Of a stretch of 7,439 nt of DNA, positions 1-6,903 are shown piece by piece (within the stretch, counting starts at the first letter, position 1; every line of letters begins with the position of its first letter). The translations under genes and the position numbers were made by a program. Origin of the DNA: Lachnospira sp. UBA5912 (GTDB taxonomy: Bacteria > Bacillota > Clostridia > Lachnospirales > Lachnospiraceae); the NCBI GenBank assembly GCA_002435585.1, contig DJDY01000217.1, positions 1 to 7,439 of the forward strand, given 5' to 3'. Below the pieces are notes generated by a model, which saw only the letters and a list, made by a program, of their open reading frames with translations, searched no databases and was not told the DNA's origin.

Positions 1-55
1 ATGTGTGCTAAACAGTAATATTTATAAAAAATTTATATTTTTTCTCATTTAGTAC

Positions 56-84
56 TTTTAAATTTCCTTATTTATGTATATAAT
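56..84 (+). promoter_or_regulatory. Candidate vegetative promoter, distal copy, upstream of mreB
   Basis: A perfect -10 hexamer TATAAT lies at 79-84 in very AT-rich DNA, with a TG at 75-76 one base too far upstream to be a canonical extended -10. At 17-bp spacing the -35 position (56-61) reads TTTTAA, a poor match to TTGACA. Recognition would therefore depend on the -10 box and the A/T-rich upstream tracts. A perfect hexamer in such AT-rich sequence can arise by chance, so this is only a candidate. Confidence 0.25.
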
Positions 85-110
85 GTTGATTAGCTATGAA
101 AAGTATTTTT

Positions 111-139
111 TTATTGCTGATATATTGATAAGATATAAT
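111..139 (+). promoter_or_regulatory. Candidate vegetative promoter, proximal copy, upstream of mreB
   Basis: A second perfect TATAAT lies at 134-139, about 90 bp before the mreB start. With 17-bp spacing the -35 is TTATTG (111-116). A slightly better hexamer, TTGCTG (114-119), would leave a spacer of only 14 bp, which is too short. Transcription from here would give a leader of roughly 85 nt carrying the strong ribosome site AGGAGG at 217-222. No sigma-28-like GCCGATAA box is visible before mreB, so a housekeeping sigma factor is the more likely driver. This assignment is inferred from motif matching only. Confidence 0.35.
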
Positions 140-230
140 TGTTTGTATGTGTCGTGTGTTGGATATATACAGATTGGACATAGTTAACGATAACAGATTT
201 AGAATGAGTTAGATTTAGGAGGAAAACAGA

Positions 231-1223
231 ATGTTATCAACTGATATTGGAATCGATCTTGGTACTGCAAGTATTCTTGTATATATAAAGGGTAAGGGTG
301 TTGTTTTAAAAGAACCTTCAGTTGTCGCATTTGACAGAGATACTAATAAGATTAAGGCTATCGGTGAGGAAGCAAGACTGATGCTTGGTAGAACACCTGG
401 TAATATTGTGGCAGTAAGACCACTCCGTCAGGGTGTTATATCAGATTATACAGTTACAGAAAAGATGCTTAAGTACTTTATCCAGAAGGCTATAGGAAGA
501 AGAACACTTAAGAAGCCTAGAATAAGTGTATGTGTACCTTCTGGTGTTACAGAAGTAGAGAAGAAGGCAGTTGAGGATGCAACTCTTCAGGCGGGTGCAA
601 GAGAGGTTGCTATCATTGAAGAGCCTATTGCGGCAGCCATAGGTGCTGGTATTGATATATCAAGACCATGCGGTAATATGATAGTTGATATCGGTGGTGG
701 TACTACTGATATTGCTGTTATTTCACTTGGTGGTACAGTTGTAAGTACTTCTATTAAGATTGCAGGTGATGATTTTGATGAGGCACTTGTAAGATATATG
801 AGAAAGAAGCACAATCTTCTTATTGGTGAAAGAACAGCAGAAGATATTAAGATAAAGATTGGATCAGCTTATCCAAGACCAGAAGTCGTTAAGATGAATG
901 TAAGAGGACGTAACCTTGTTACAGGTCTTCCTAAGACTGTAGAGGTAACTTCTGAGGAGACAGAGGAAGCTTTAAAGGAAGCTACTTCACAGATAGTAGA
1001 AGCAGTTCATAGTGTGTTAGAGAAGACACCACCAGAACTTGCATCAGATATCGCAGACAGAGGTATCGTTCTTACAGGTGGAGGAAGTCTCCTTTCAGGT
1101 TTAGAGGATCTTATAGAATCAAAGACAGGAATTAACACTATGACAGCAGAGGATCCTATGACAGCAGTTGCCATAGGAACAGGTAAGTTCATAGAATTCC
1201 TTGCAGGTTACAGGGAAGACTAA
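231..1223 (+). CDS. mreB: MreB/Mbl-family bacterial actin, rod-shape determining protein
   Basis: This is a 330-residue actin-like ATPase, the usual length for MreB/Mbl, which assembles short membrane-associated filaments that guide lateral cell-wall synthesis. Visible nucleotide-binding elements are the phosphate-1 loop IGIDLGTAS (residues 6-14), the acidic IEEP segment (129-132), the phosphate-2 loop VDIGGGTTDIAV (152-163) and the adenosine motif GIVLTGGGSLL (278-288). GERTAEDIK (199-207) and LEKTPPELASDI (263-274) are conserved MreB stretches. The start is supported by AGGAGG at 217-222, 8 nt before ATG, and the N-terminus MLSTDIGIDLG has Mbl length. The core VCVPSGVTEVE and IEEPIAAAIGAG looks more like MreB than Mbl, so the paralogue is uncertain. 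Position directly before flhO/flhP-type genes matches Bacillus mbl. No mreC or mreD follows, so the gene stands apart from a classic mreBCD cluster. Family assignment is very secure. Confidence 0.96.
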   Translation: MLSTDIGIDLGTASILVYIKGKGVVLKEPSVVAFDRDTNKIKAIGEEARLMLGRTPGNIVAVRPLRQGVISDYTVTEKMLKYFIQKAIGRRTLKKPRISVCVPSGVTEVEKKAVEDATLQAGAREVAIIEEPIAAAIGAGIDISRPCGNMIVDIGGGTTDIAVISLGGTVVSTSIKIAGDDFDEALVRYMRKKHNLLIGERTAEDIKIKIGSAYPRPEVVKMNVRGRNLVTGLPKTVEVTSEETEEALKEATSQIVEAVHSVLEKTPPELASDIADRGIVLTGGGSLLSGLEDLIESKTGINTMTAEDPMTAVAIGTGKFIEFLAGYRED

Positions 1224-1268
1224 TCAGAACTCATATTATTGTGTTAGAGGATAGCGCAAACTGCATAG

Positions 1269-1343
1269 TGATGTGGCAATCTGGGTACATCAGTCAGATG
1301 GCAGACACATTCTGCTTCTGACATCATAATATGGGAATATTGT
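1269..1343 (+). promoter_or_regulatory. Predicted cluster of three hairpins in the mreB-flgF gap; possible structured leader
   Basis: Hairpin A pairs TGATGT (1269-1274) with ACATCA (1287-1292). Hairpin B starts at the next base: GTCAGA (1293-1298) plus GCAGA (1301-1305) pair with TCTGC (1311-1315) plus TCTGAC (1317-1322), giving 11 pairs round a small 2x1 internal loop and a CACAT loop. Hairpin C pairs AATAT (1328-1332) with ATATT (1337-1341) across a GGGA tetraloop of the GNRA type, and can extend to 1326-1343. The flgF ribosome site begins 12 nt later. ATCTG in loop A (1279-1283) is complementary to CAGAT (1295-1299) in stem B, and a second ACATCA (1321-1326) competes for TGATGT, so alternative folds are possible. 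There is no T tract, so this is not an intrinsic terminator. I cannot match it to a known riboswitch class. The pairings are visible; the regulatory role is inference. Confidence 0.4.
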
Positions 1344-1365
1344 AATTACAGAAAAGAGGACAGGT

Positions 1366-2139
1366 ATGGTAAGAGGTTTATACACTGCTTACACAGGATT
1401 AGTGAATCAGCAGAAGAGACTGGATATTGTGTCAAACAACCTTGCTAACGCAACTACAACAGGATTTAAGAAGGAAGGCGTTACAACACAGAGCTTCGAT
1501 TCCGTATATGGAATTAAGATTAAGGATGATACAGTTGGCTATATGAATCAGAATATAGGCAGTATGAGTCTTGGGGCAAAGATTGGAGAAACATATAGAA
1601 GCTGGGATCAGGGTTCCTTAAGGAATACTGACAGCAGTTACGATTTTGCACTTTCAGGACAGGGATTCTTCTCAATATCATTTACTAATAAAGCAGGTGA
1701 GACATCAACACTTTATACCAGGGATGGATCGTTCCAGATGAACAAAGATGGTTATCTGGTTACCAAGGATGGTGATTACGTATTGGGTGAAAGTGGTAAT
1801 CCAATACAGCTCCCTACAGATGTAGCACAGTTTACAGTAGATTCCACAGGAGGAATATATGCTGATGGACAGTATGTAGATACATTTGGAATCGTTGATT
1901 TTGAAGACTATAATTACATAGAAGCTTATGGAGAGAATCTATACAGGGCTGTTGACGGAGCAACTACAAAGGATTCAGATGCGACGGTAAATCAGGGATA
2001 TCTTGAAGCATCCAATATTAACGTTGTCACAGAAATGGTCGATATGATTAATATAGCAAGAGAGTATGAGAGTAACCAGAAGATTGTCAATGCAGTTGAT
2101 GAGATGTTAGGCAAGATGGTTGGCATATCTGAGCTATAA
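1366..2139 (+). CDS. flgF: Flagellar basal-body rod protein, FlgF/FlhO type
   Basis: This 257-residue protein belongs to the axial flagellar family (rod, hook and hook-associated proteins) exported by the flagellar type III system without a cleaved signal peptide. It should form part of the rod crossing the cell envelope. The N-terminal helix contains the family motif SNNLANATTTGFK (residues 23-35). The central fold shows DFALSGQGFF (93-102) and LYTRDGSFQMNKDGYLVT (116-133). The C-terminal coiled-coil helix begins NQGYLEASNINVVTEMVDM (209-227) and continues to about residue 250. The ribosome site AGAGGA (1355-1360) is 5 nt before ATG. It is the first of two tandem paralogues. Its divergent AREYESNQ (231-238), where FlgG proteins have QRAYE, suits FlgF/FlhO rather than FlgG. 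The family is secure; the exact paralogue name rests on gene order and similarity remembered, not computed. Confidence 0.92.
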   Translation: MVRGLYTAYTGLVNQQKRLDIVSNNLANATTTGFKKEGVTTQSFDSVYGIKIKDDTVGYMNQNIGSMSLGAKIGETYRSWDQGSLRNTDSSYDFALSGQGFFSISFTNKAGETSTLYTRDGSFQMNKDGYLVTKDGDYVLGESGNPIQLPTDVAQFTVDSTGGIYADGQYVDTFGIVDFEDYNYIEAYGENLYRAVDGATTKDSDATVNQGYLEASNINVVTEMVDMINIAREYESNQKIVNAVDEMLGKMVGISEL

Positions 2140-2169
2140 ACTATATATGAATTGGCATAATATAATGTT

Positions 2170-2186
2170 TTAAACATTTAGTTTAA
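2170..2186. repeat. Short AT-only inverted repeat in the flgF-flgG gap
   Basis: TTAAAC (2170-2175) and GTTTAA (2181-2186) form a 6-bp inverted repeat around a 5-nt ATTTA loop, in the 134-nt gap between the two rod genes. It is not followed by a T tract and has only one G-C pair, so it is unlikely to terminate transcription. A perfect TATAAT lies just upstream at 2161-2166 but has no matching -35 at normal spacing. A protein-binding site or chance are both possible. Confidence 0.25.
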
Positions 2187-2273
2187 GTCCTGGGATTTCC
2201 TATTTATATTTTTATTATTGTTTATTGGGAGATTTCATGGCAATGCCACACTATAACCAGGAGGACAGGCACT

Positions 2274-3089
2274 ATGATGAGATCGTTATGGACTGCTGCA
2301 TCAGGCATGATGGCACAGCAGACAAGTGTAGATACAATATCTAATAACCTTGCTAATGTTAATACAGTAGGGTATAAGTCAGAATCAACAGAATTCAAGT
2401 CTTTGTTATATCAGAATCTTCAGGCTAAGACAACCTCAGCTAATGGTGAGAATAAGCCGGTTGCGGCACAGGTAGGTCTTGGCGCAAGAGTAGTATCAGT
2501 GACATCACATTACACACAGGGTGCTATGAATGCAAGTGAAAGTTCAACAGACTTCGCTATTAATGGAGATGGATTCTTTGCAGTTCAGAATGAAGATGGA
2601 GAAACAGTGTATACACGTAATGGTAATTTCTACCTTTCAACTGCAACAGAAGGTATGATGTTATGTACAGCAGATGGTTATCCAGTATTAAGCACAGATG
2701 GACAGCCTATAGTACTTACAGATGATTATAACTCATCTAAAGTAAAAGTAGATAAAGAAGGAAACATCCAGTATCCGGGAGATGATGGCAATCTTGAGAA
2801 TATTGGTGTTAAGATAGGACTTTTCCAGTTTACGAATCCAGCAGGTCTTGAGAAGCTTGGTGGTTCATATCTTGCAGAAACAGATGCATCAGGAGTTCCT
2901 TTGAATGAGGAGACAGATGAGGTCGGCAAGAAGAGTGAGTTAAGACAGAATTATCTCGAGGCATCTAATGTACAGGTTGCAACGGAAATGGTAAATCTTA
3001 TAACAGCACAGAGAGCATACGAGTTATGTTCAAAGGCTATAACAACAACAGATACTATGATGGAACAGGCTAACTCGCTTAAGAGATAG
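2274..3089 (+). CDS. flgG: Flagellar basal-body rod protein, FlgG/FlhP type (distal rod)
   Basis: This is a 271-residue axial flagellar protein, close to the usual FlgG length of about 260. FlgG forms the distal rod that joins the basal body to the hook and is exported by the flagellar type III apparatus. The N-terminus MMRSLWTAASGMMAQQ is characteristic, followed by SNNLANVNTVGYK (23-35), TDFAINGDGFFAV (92-104) and YTRNGNFYL (113-121). The C-terminal helix includes QNYLEASNVQVATEMVNL (225-242) and ITAQRAYELCSKAITTTD (243-260), the typical FlgG ending. AGGAGG at 2259-2264 is 9 nt before the first ATG. The second ATG, one codon later, would need a 12-nt spacer, so the first is preferred. It follows its paralogue flgF and precedes the rod-binding gene, so these three genes form a rod module. 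Confident. Confidence 0.95.
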   Translation: MMRSLWTAASGMMAQQTSVDTISNNLANVNTVGYKSESTEFKSLLYQNLQAKTTSANGENKPVAAQVGLGARVVSVTSHYTQGAMNASESSTDFAINGDGFFAVQNEDGETVYTRNGNFYLSTATEGMMLCTADGYPVLSTDGQPIVLTDDYNSSKVKVDKEGNIQYPGDDGNLENIGVKIGLFQFTNPAGLEKLGGSYLAETDASGVPLNEETDEVGKKSELRQNYLEASNVQVATEMVNLITAQRAYELCSKAITTTDTMMEQANSLKR

Positions 3090-3152
3090 TGGATAAAACA
3101 GACATAAACATATTCATGTTGTGTTAAAGCCATAGCAGAAAAGAGGAAAAGT

Positions 3153-3569
3153 ATGGATTATATGACAGGCGTAAACACAAGTTATGCAGATACATATGAT
3201 AAGACTTCATCACAGCTTAGTGATAAGATAAATAACACAGATTTTTCAAAGGCATCAGATGATGAACTTATGAGTGTATGCAAGGATTTTGAAAGCTATT
3301 TTGTGGAACAGATGCTCAAATCCATGGAAAAGATGGCTAAGATTGATTCAGATGATGATGACAGCAGTGGTACATCATTGTTTAACAGCATGGCATCTAT
3401 AGGTGGCAGTTCAGATTCTGCTATGAGTACACTTGGAAGCTATTTTGGCGATGAGATGATAAAGAATTATGCTGATATATTTACAGAGTCTAACAATGGT
3501 AAGGGACTTGGCATAGCACAGACACTTTATGAGCAGATGAAGCGTAACTATGCGGTAGATGAGGCATAA
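3153..3569 (+). CDS. flgJ: Rod-binding protein, FlgJ N-terminal domain only
   Basis: This 138-residue protein matches the rod-binding half of FlgJ, which acts as the cap or scaffold for rod assembly in the periplasmic or wall space. The diagnostic segments are CKDFESYFVEQMLKSMEKM (residues 43-61) and, after a spacer, YFGDEMIKNYADIF (97-110) followed by GKGLGIAQTLYEQMK (116-130). The linker (about 64-91) is acidic and Ser/Gly-rich and looks disordered. The peptidoglycan hydrolase domain that makes up the C-terminal half of proteobacterial FlgJ is absent: the gene stops right after the rod-binding helix. That is a known arrangement in other phyla, so it is probably intact rather than truncated. 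The ribosome site AGAGGA (3142-3147) is 5 nt before ATG, and the gap to flgG is 63 nt. Family confident; the symbol is a convenience for a partial homologue. Confidence 0.88.
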   Translation: MDYMTGVNTSYADTYDKTSSQLSDKINNTDFSKASDDELMSVCKDFESYFVEQMLKSMEKMAKIDSDDDDSSGTSLFNSMASIGGSSDSAMSTLGSYFGDEMIKNYADIFTESNNGKGLGIAQTLYEQMKRNYAVDEA

Positions 3570-3595
3570 TAATCTTTATTTTACATGTGTTTTTT

Positions 3596-3673
3596 GCGCA
3601 TAACGAATCTGAGTTAAATATGTGCATTAATAAATATAGCATATATCATAGATATGCATGTGCAGAGCATGTG
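3596..3673. repeat. Cluster of short direct and inverted repeats before recD2
   Basis: The 147-nt gap 3570-3716 holds several small repeats. GCGCATA (3596-3602) and TATGTGC (3619-3625) can pair over 7 bp with one G-T wobble. ATGCATGTGCA occupies 3654-3664. GCATGTG occurs twice, at 3656-3662 and 3667-3673, in direct orientation with an 11-bp period, about one helical turn. The repeated site on one DNA face suggests an operator-like element, but no regulator is identified. No good promoter or terminator is seen in the gap. Confidence 0.3.
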
Positions 3674-3703
3674 TTATAAAAGTTATAGACAGAAGTTATA
3701 AAG

Positions 3704-3709
3704 AGAGGA
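3704..3709 (+). promoter_or_regulatory. Ribosome binding site setting the TTG start of recD2
   Basis: AGAGGA lies 7 nt before the TTG codon at 3717. No ATG or GTG start near this site keeps the N-terminal OB-like domain: the first in-frame internal Met is at residue 66, far inside the conserved region. The site therefore supports TTG as the true start. Confidence 0.7.
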
Positions 3710-3716
3710 AAGCAGA

Positions 3717-6050
3717 TTGGATTACGAGTCTGTTAAATATGTAGAAGGATTTGTAGAGAACATTATTTTCCGTAATGAAGATAATGGCTATTCAGTTTTT
3801 GAAATAGAATACAAAGGTGAAGATATTACCTGTGTTGGCACGTTAAGCAGTGTTGACACAGGTGAATTTATAGCTGCAGATGGTGAGTTTGTCAAGCACC
3901 CATCGTATTATACAATGCAGTTTAAGATTAGTTCTTATGAGTTCAAAACGCCTACAGATGCAGAGTCTGTAAAGCGTTATCTCAGTTCTGGAGCCATAAA
4001 GGGTATAGGTGCCAAGATGGCTGAACGTATAGTTAAGGAGTTCGGTGAGCAGACATTTGAAGTGCTTGATAAGGAACCAGAACGTCTTGCAGATATCAAG
4101 GGAATAAGCTATAACAAAGCAATGGATATAGCACAACAGTATGCTGGTAAAAGAGATACCAGAAAAGCAGTTATGTTTCTTTCTGATTATGGCATACAGA
4201 TGAATCTTGCCAATAAAATATTCAAGAAATATGGTAACAGCATATATACAATAATTACCGATAATCCGTATAAGCTTGCTGATGATATAGAGGGTATCGG
4301 CTTTAAAAAGGCAGATGCTATTGCAACTAAGGTCGGCATTAAGGGCAATTCGGATTTTAGAATAAAAAGTGGGCTGCTTTATTGTCTGAATCAGGCAACA
4401 TTGCAGGGACATATATATCTGCCATATGATATGTTAAAGAATCAGGCAGAACAGCTGCTTGATGTTAAGATAACGGATTATGAACATTTCATAAGTGACC
4501 TTGCTATAGATAAGAAAATAGTTGTCAAGAAAAACAAGGATGACTTATCGGCTGCAACAGGCAATATTACTGCGGAAAGCGATAATGCAATAGAAAATGA
4601 GGATGAACATGCATCGTGGAATGTCTATTCATCTATGTATTACCGTATGGAACAGAATGTGGCAAAGAATCTTCTTGAGCTTAACATACAATGTGATGAA
4701 AATACAGAAGATGTATATGAACGTATTGCACAGATAGAAAAAACTGAGGGCATAGTGCTTGATGACATTCAGAAACAGGCAATAGCACTGGCTGCACTTA
4801 ACGGACTTATTGTAATCACAGGAGGTCCAGGTACTGGTAAGACGACAACAATTAATGCAATTATCAAATATTTCGAGATGGAAAGACTGGATATAAGGCT
4901 TGCGGCACCTACTGGAAGAGCAGCTAAACGTATGACAGAGACATGTGGGGTTGAGGCGCAGACAATTCACAGACTGTTAGAAATAGCAGGTGGAGGTCTT
5001 GCAGAGCTTGATAATGAGAAACGTAATGCTAACCATAGTCTTGGCATGCATTTTAACAGAGATCAGGAGAATCCGATAGAAGCTGATGTTATCATAGTTG
5101 ATGAGATGTCTATGGTTGATATCAACATTATGAATGCTTTGTTAAAGGCAGTTCCTGTAGGTACAAGGCTGATACTTGTAGGCGATGTGGATCAGCTTCC
5201 AAGTGTCGGACCTGGAAATGTGTTAAAAGATATTATAGCTTCGGAATGTTTTAATGTCGTAAAGCTTGAAAAAATATTCAGGCAGGCTGCAGAGAGTGAG
5301 ATAATAACTAATGCGCACAGAATCAACAAAGGAGAAAAGGTTACACTTAATAAGTACAGCAAGGACTTCCTTTTTATACACAGACATGGTGCTGATGCGA
5401 TAATAGCAGCACTAAAGACAGTTGTTAAAGACAAGCTGCCTGGGTATGTCAAAGCCGATGCAAACGAGATTCAGGTTCTGACACCATCCAGAAAATCAGC
5501 GGTAGGAGTTGAAAGACTGAACAGCGTTTTACAGGATTTCCTTAATCCGGCCAGTGCATCAAAAATGGAGAAAAAGCATGGAGATATAGTATTCAGGGAA
5601 GGTGATAAGGTCATGCAGATAAAGAATGACTATCAGCTTGACTGGATGAAAAAAAACGATTATGGAATCACTGTTGAACAGGGAAGCGGAGTGTTTAACG
5701 GAGATACAGGAATTGTTAAGGAAATAGTGCCATTTAACAGGAGCGTGACAGTGAGATTCGAGGATGGAAGACTTGTAGAATACAGCTTTGATAATCTTGA
5801 TGAACTTGAGCTTGCATATGCCATAACGGTTCATAAAGCACAGGGAAGCGAATATCCGGCGGTTATAATACCTATGTATACAGGACCAAGAATGCTTATG
5901 AATCGCAATATACTGTATACAGCAATCACAAGGGCTCGTAAATGCGTGTGTATTATCGGTGAAGAGGATGTGTTTATGCAGATGGCAGCCAACGAATCAG
6001 ATGCCAGAAGATATACATCGCTTGACGAGCGTATAAGAGAAATGGCATAA
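3717..6050 (+). CDS. recD2: RecD2-type superfamily 1B DNA helicase (YrrC-like)
   Basis: This 777-residue 5'-3' helicase is of the RecD2 class, which occurs without RecBC and acts in replication-fork and DNA repair processes. The order is an N-terminal OB-like domain (about 8-75), helix-hairpin-helix region with IKGIGAKMAERI (94-105), DIKGISYNKA (126-135) and IEGIGFKKADAI (191-202), then the helicase core. The core shows Walker A GGPGTGKTTT (369-378), motif Ia AAPTGRAAKRM (396-406), Walker B VIIVDEMSMVD (458-468), motif III LVGDVDQLPSVGPG (487-500), LEKIFRQ (517-523), NGDTGIV (661-667), AITVHKAQGSEYPAVI (702-717) and LYTAITRARK (733-742). All catalytic motifs look intact. An acidic, probably disordered stretch at about 274-299 separates the N-terminal part from the core. 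Start is TTG, uncommon and possibly limiting expression. It lies 147 nt after flgJ and 45 nt before comF, the place held by the helicase ComFA in Bacillus. Very confident. Confidence 0.95.
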   Translation: MDYESVKYVEGFVENIIFRNEDNGYSVFEIEYKGEDITCVGTLSSVDTGEFIAADGEFVKHPSYYTMQFKISSYEFKTPTDAESVKRYLSSGAIKGIGAKMAERIVKEFGEQTFEVLDKEPERLADIKGISYNKAMDIAQQYAGKRDTRKAVMFLSDYGIQMNLANKIFKKYGNSIYTIITDNPYKLADDIEGIGFKKADAIATKVGIKGNSDFRIKSGLLYCLNQATLQGHIYLPYDMLKNQAEQLLDVKITDYEHFISDLAIDKKIVVKKNKDDLSAATGNITAESDNAIENEDEHASWNVYSSMYYRMEQNVAKNLLELNIQCDENTEDVYERIAQIEKTEGIVLDDIQKQAIALAALNGLIVITGGPGTGKTTTINAIIKYFEMERLDIRLAAPTGRAAKRMTETCGVEAQTIHRLLEIAGGGLAELDNEKRNANHSLGMHFNRDQENPIEADVIIVDEMSMVDINIMNALLKAVPVGTRLILVGDVDQLPSVGPGNVLKDIIASECFNVVKLEKIFRQAAESEIITNAHRINKGEKVTLNKYSKDFLFIHRHGADAIIAALKTVVKDKLPGYVKADANEIQVLTPSRKSAVGVERLNSVLQDFLNPASASKMEKKHGDIVFREGDKVMQIKNDYQLDWMKKNDYGITVEQGSGVFNGDTGIVKEIVPFNRSVTVRFEDGRLVEYSFDNLDELELAYAITVHKAQGSEYPAVIIPMYTGPRMLMNRNILYTAITRARKCVCIIGEEDVFMQMAANESDARRYTSLDERIREMA

Positions 6051-6095
6051 AATATTAATATTTAAGAATAGCGACAAATATAAAAGAGGATACTA

Positions 6096-6872
6096 ATGAT
6101 AAAAGATAAAATAAGGGAAAAAGCATATTATGGTAAGACCTGTAATTCATTAAGAAACATATTTAAAGCGGCAGAGGATGCGTTGTTTCCACCGGCATGC
6201 CCTATATGTGGAAAGCCAAGAGTGATAAGGTCAGGTGTAAGGCTTGATATATGTCCATGGTGTCTTGATAATATAACATATGTAAAAGAACCAACATGTA
6301 TAAAGTGTGGCAAAGTCCTTGATGATGACAGGGAGTATTGCAGTGATTGTATGAAAACAGAACATATCTATGACCAGGCAGTAAGCCTGTATGAATATTC
6401 TGATGGCATTAAACAGTCAATATACAGGTTTAAATATCACAATAAAAGGGAGTATGCCACGATATATGCCAGGGAGATAGCTGACAAATGTGGCATGGTT
6501 ATAAAAGCGTGGAATGCAGATGTTATCATTCCTGTTCCTATACATGAATCAAAGCTTAAACAAAGAGGCTACAACCAGGCAGGACTTATAGCAGATAATC
6601 TGGCAGAACAGCTTGGAATAGATGTTGATAATAATTATATAATGCGTGTCAGAAAAACAACGCCGATGAAAGAATTAAGTAATATGGAGAGAGTTAAAAA
6701 TCTTCAAAATGCTTTTCAAATACATGATAATGGTATAAGATATAGTAAAGTGTTGATTGTTGACGATATATATACAACAGGGGCAACATTAGATGCCTGT
6801 GCCAGAATTCTTAAACAATATGGAACAGATAGAGTGTATGCAGTAACATTGTGTATCGGTAATGGATTTTAG
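6096..6872 (+). CDS. comFC: ComF/GntX-family phosphoribosyltransferase-like protein
   Basis: This 258-residue protein has the ComF layout: an N-terminal zinc-binding part with four CxxC pairs (C35/C38, C53/C56, C68/C71, C82/C85) and a C-terminal phosphoribosyltransferase-like fold. The fold carries VIIPVPIHESKLKQRGYNQ (residues 143-161) and the PRPP-loop signature VLIVDDIYTTGATLD (219-233). ComFC homologues are needed for DNA uptake in several naturally transformable bacteria, with a proposed role in handling incoming single-stranded DNA in the cytoplasm; the reaction is not settled. The ribosome site AGAGGA (6085-6090) is 5 nt before ATG. The gene is 45 nt after recD2 and 41 nt before yvyF, matching the Bacillus order comFC-yvyF. 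No ComFA or ComFB is present in the window. Family confident; a competence role in this organism is unproven. Confidence 0.93.
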   Translation: MIKDKIREKAYYGKTCNSLRNIFKAAEDALFPPACPICGKPRVIRSGVRLDICPWCLDNITYVKEPTCIKCGKVLDDDREYCSDCMKTEHIYDQAVSLYEYSDGIKQSIYRFKYHNKREYATIYAREIADKCGMVIKAWNADVIIPVPIHESKLKQRGYNQAGLIADNLAEQLGIDVDNNYIMRVRKTTPMKELSNMERVKNLQNAFQIHDNGIRYSKVLIVDDIYTTGATLDACARILKQYGTDRVYAVTLCIGNGF

Positions 6873-6903
6873 AAACTCAGGTTTTAAAAACGTGTGCAGA
6901 AAT

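Noticed and set aside
1..18. Frame ending ATG TGT GCT AAA CAG TAA at the window edge, possible tail of an upstream gene
   Set aside because: Only five codons are visible and other frames are equally possible, so no upstream gene can be supported.
23..43. Hairpin TATAAA-AAA-TTTATA followed by six T, terminator-like
   Set aside because: The stem is six A-T pairs only, far too weak for a normal intrinsic terminator, and such patterns are common in this AT-rich stretch.
1206..1365. c-di-GMP riboswitch in the mreB-flgF gap, suggested by GCGCAAACTGC
   Set aside because: The short resemblance to the GEMM core is not accompanied by its characteristic tetraloop and receptor or enclosing stem, so the class assignment fails although the region is structured.
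2137..2166. TAAA followed 14 nt later by GCATAATA, sigma-28-like promoter before flgG
   Set aside because: The -10 part matches GCCGATAT at few positions and the TAAA overlaps the flgF stop codon; chance is the simpler explanation.
2236..2246. TGGCAATGCCA small palindrome before flgG, with a similar GGCGATGCC at 7429-7437
   Set aside because: The stem is only 4 bp with a 3-nt loop; the resemblance between the two sites is too short to be meaningful.
3107..3120. AACAT-ATTC-ATGTT hairpin between flgG and flgJ
   Set aside because: A 5-bp mostly A-T stem without a T tract is not convincing as a terminator or regulator.
4257..4265. ACCGATAAT inside recD2 resembling a sigma-28 -10 box
   Set aside because: No TAAA is found at the required upstream distance and the site is internal to a conserved coding region.
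3843..4412. Open frame of 189 codons on the minus strand
   Set aside because: It lies wholly inside recD2, whose plus-strand reading has intact helix-hairpin-helix motifs; the minus product is rich in Cys, Ile and Leu like antisense translation and has no ribosome site or family motif.
4629..4970. Cysteine-rich minus-strand frame of 113 codons
   Set aside because: It is antisense to the RecD2 Walker A region; the Cys content comes from reverse reading of common plus-strand codons.
6050..6063. Perfect 14-bp AT palindrome AAATATTAATATTT just after the recD2 stop
   Set aside because: It contains no G or C, would form only a 5-bp A-T hairpin, and lacks a T tract; operator function cannot be argued from sequence alone.
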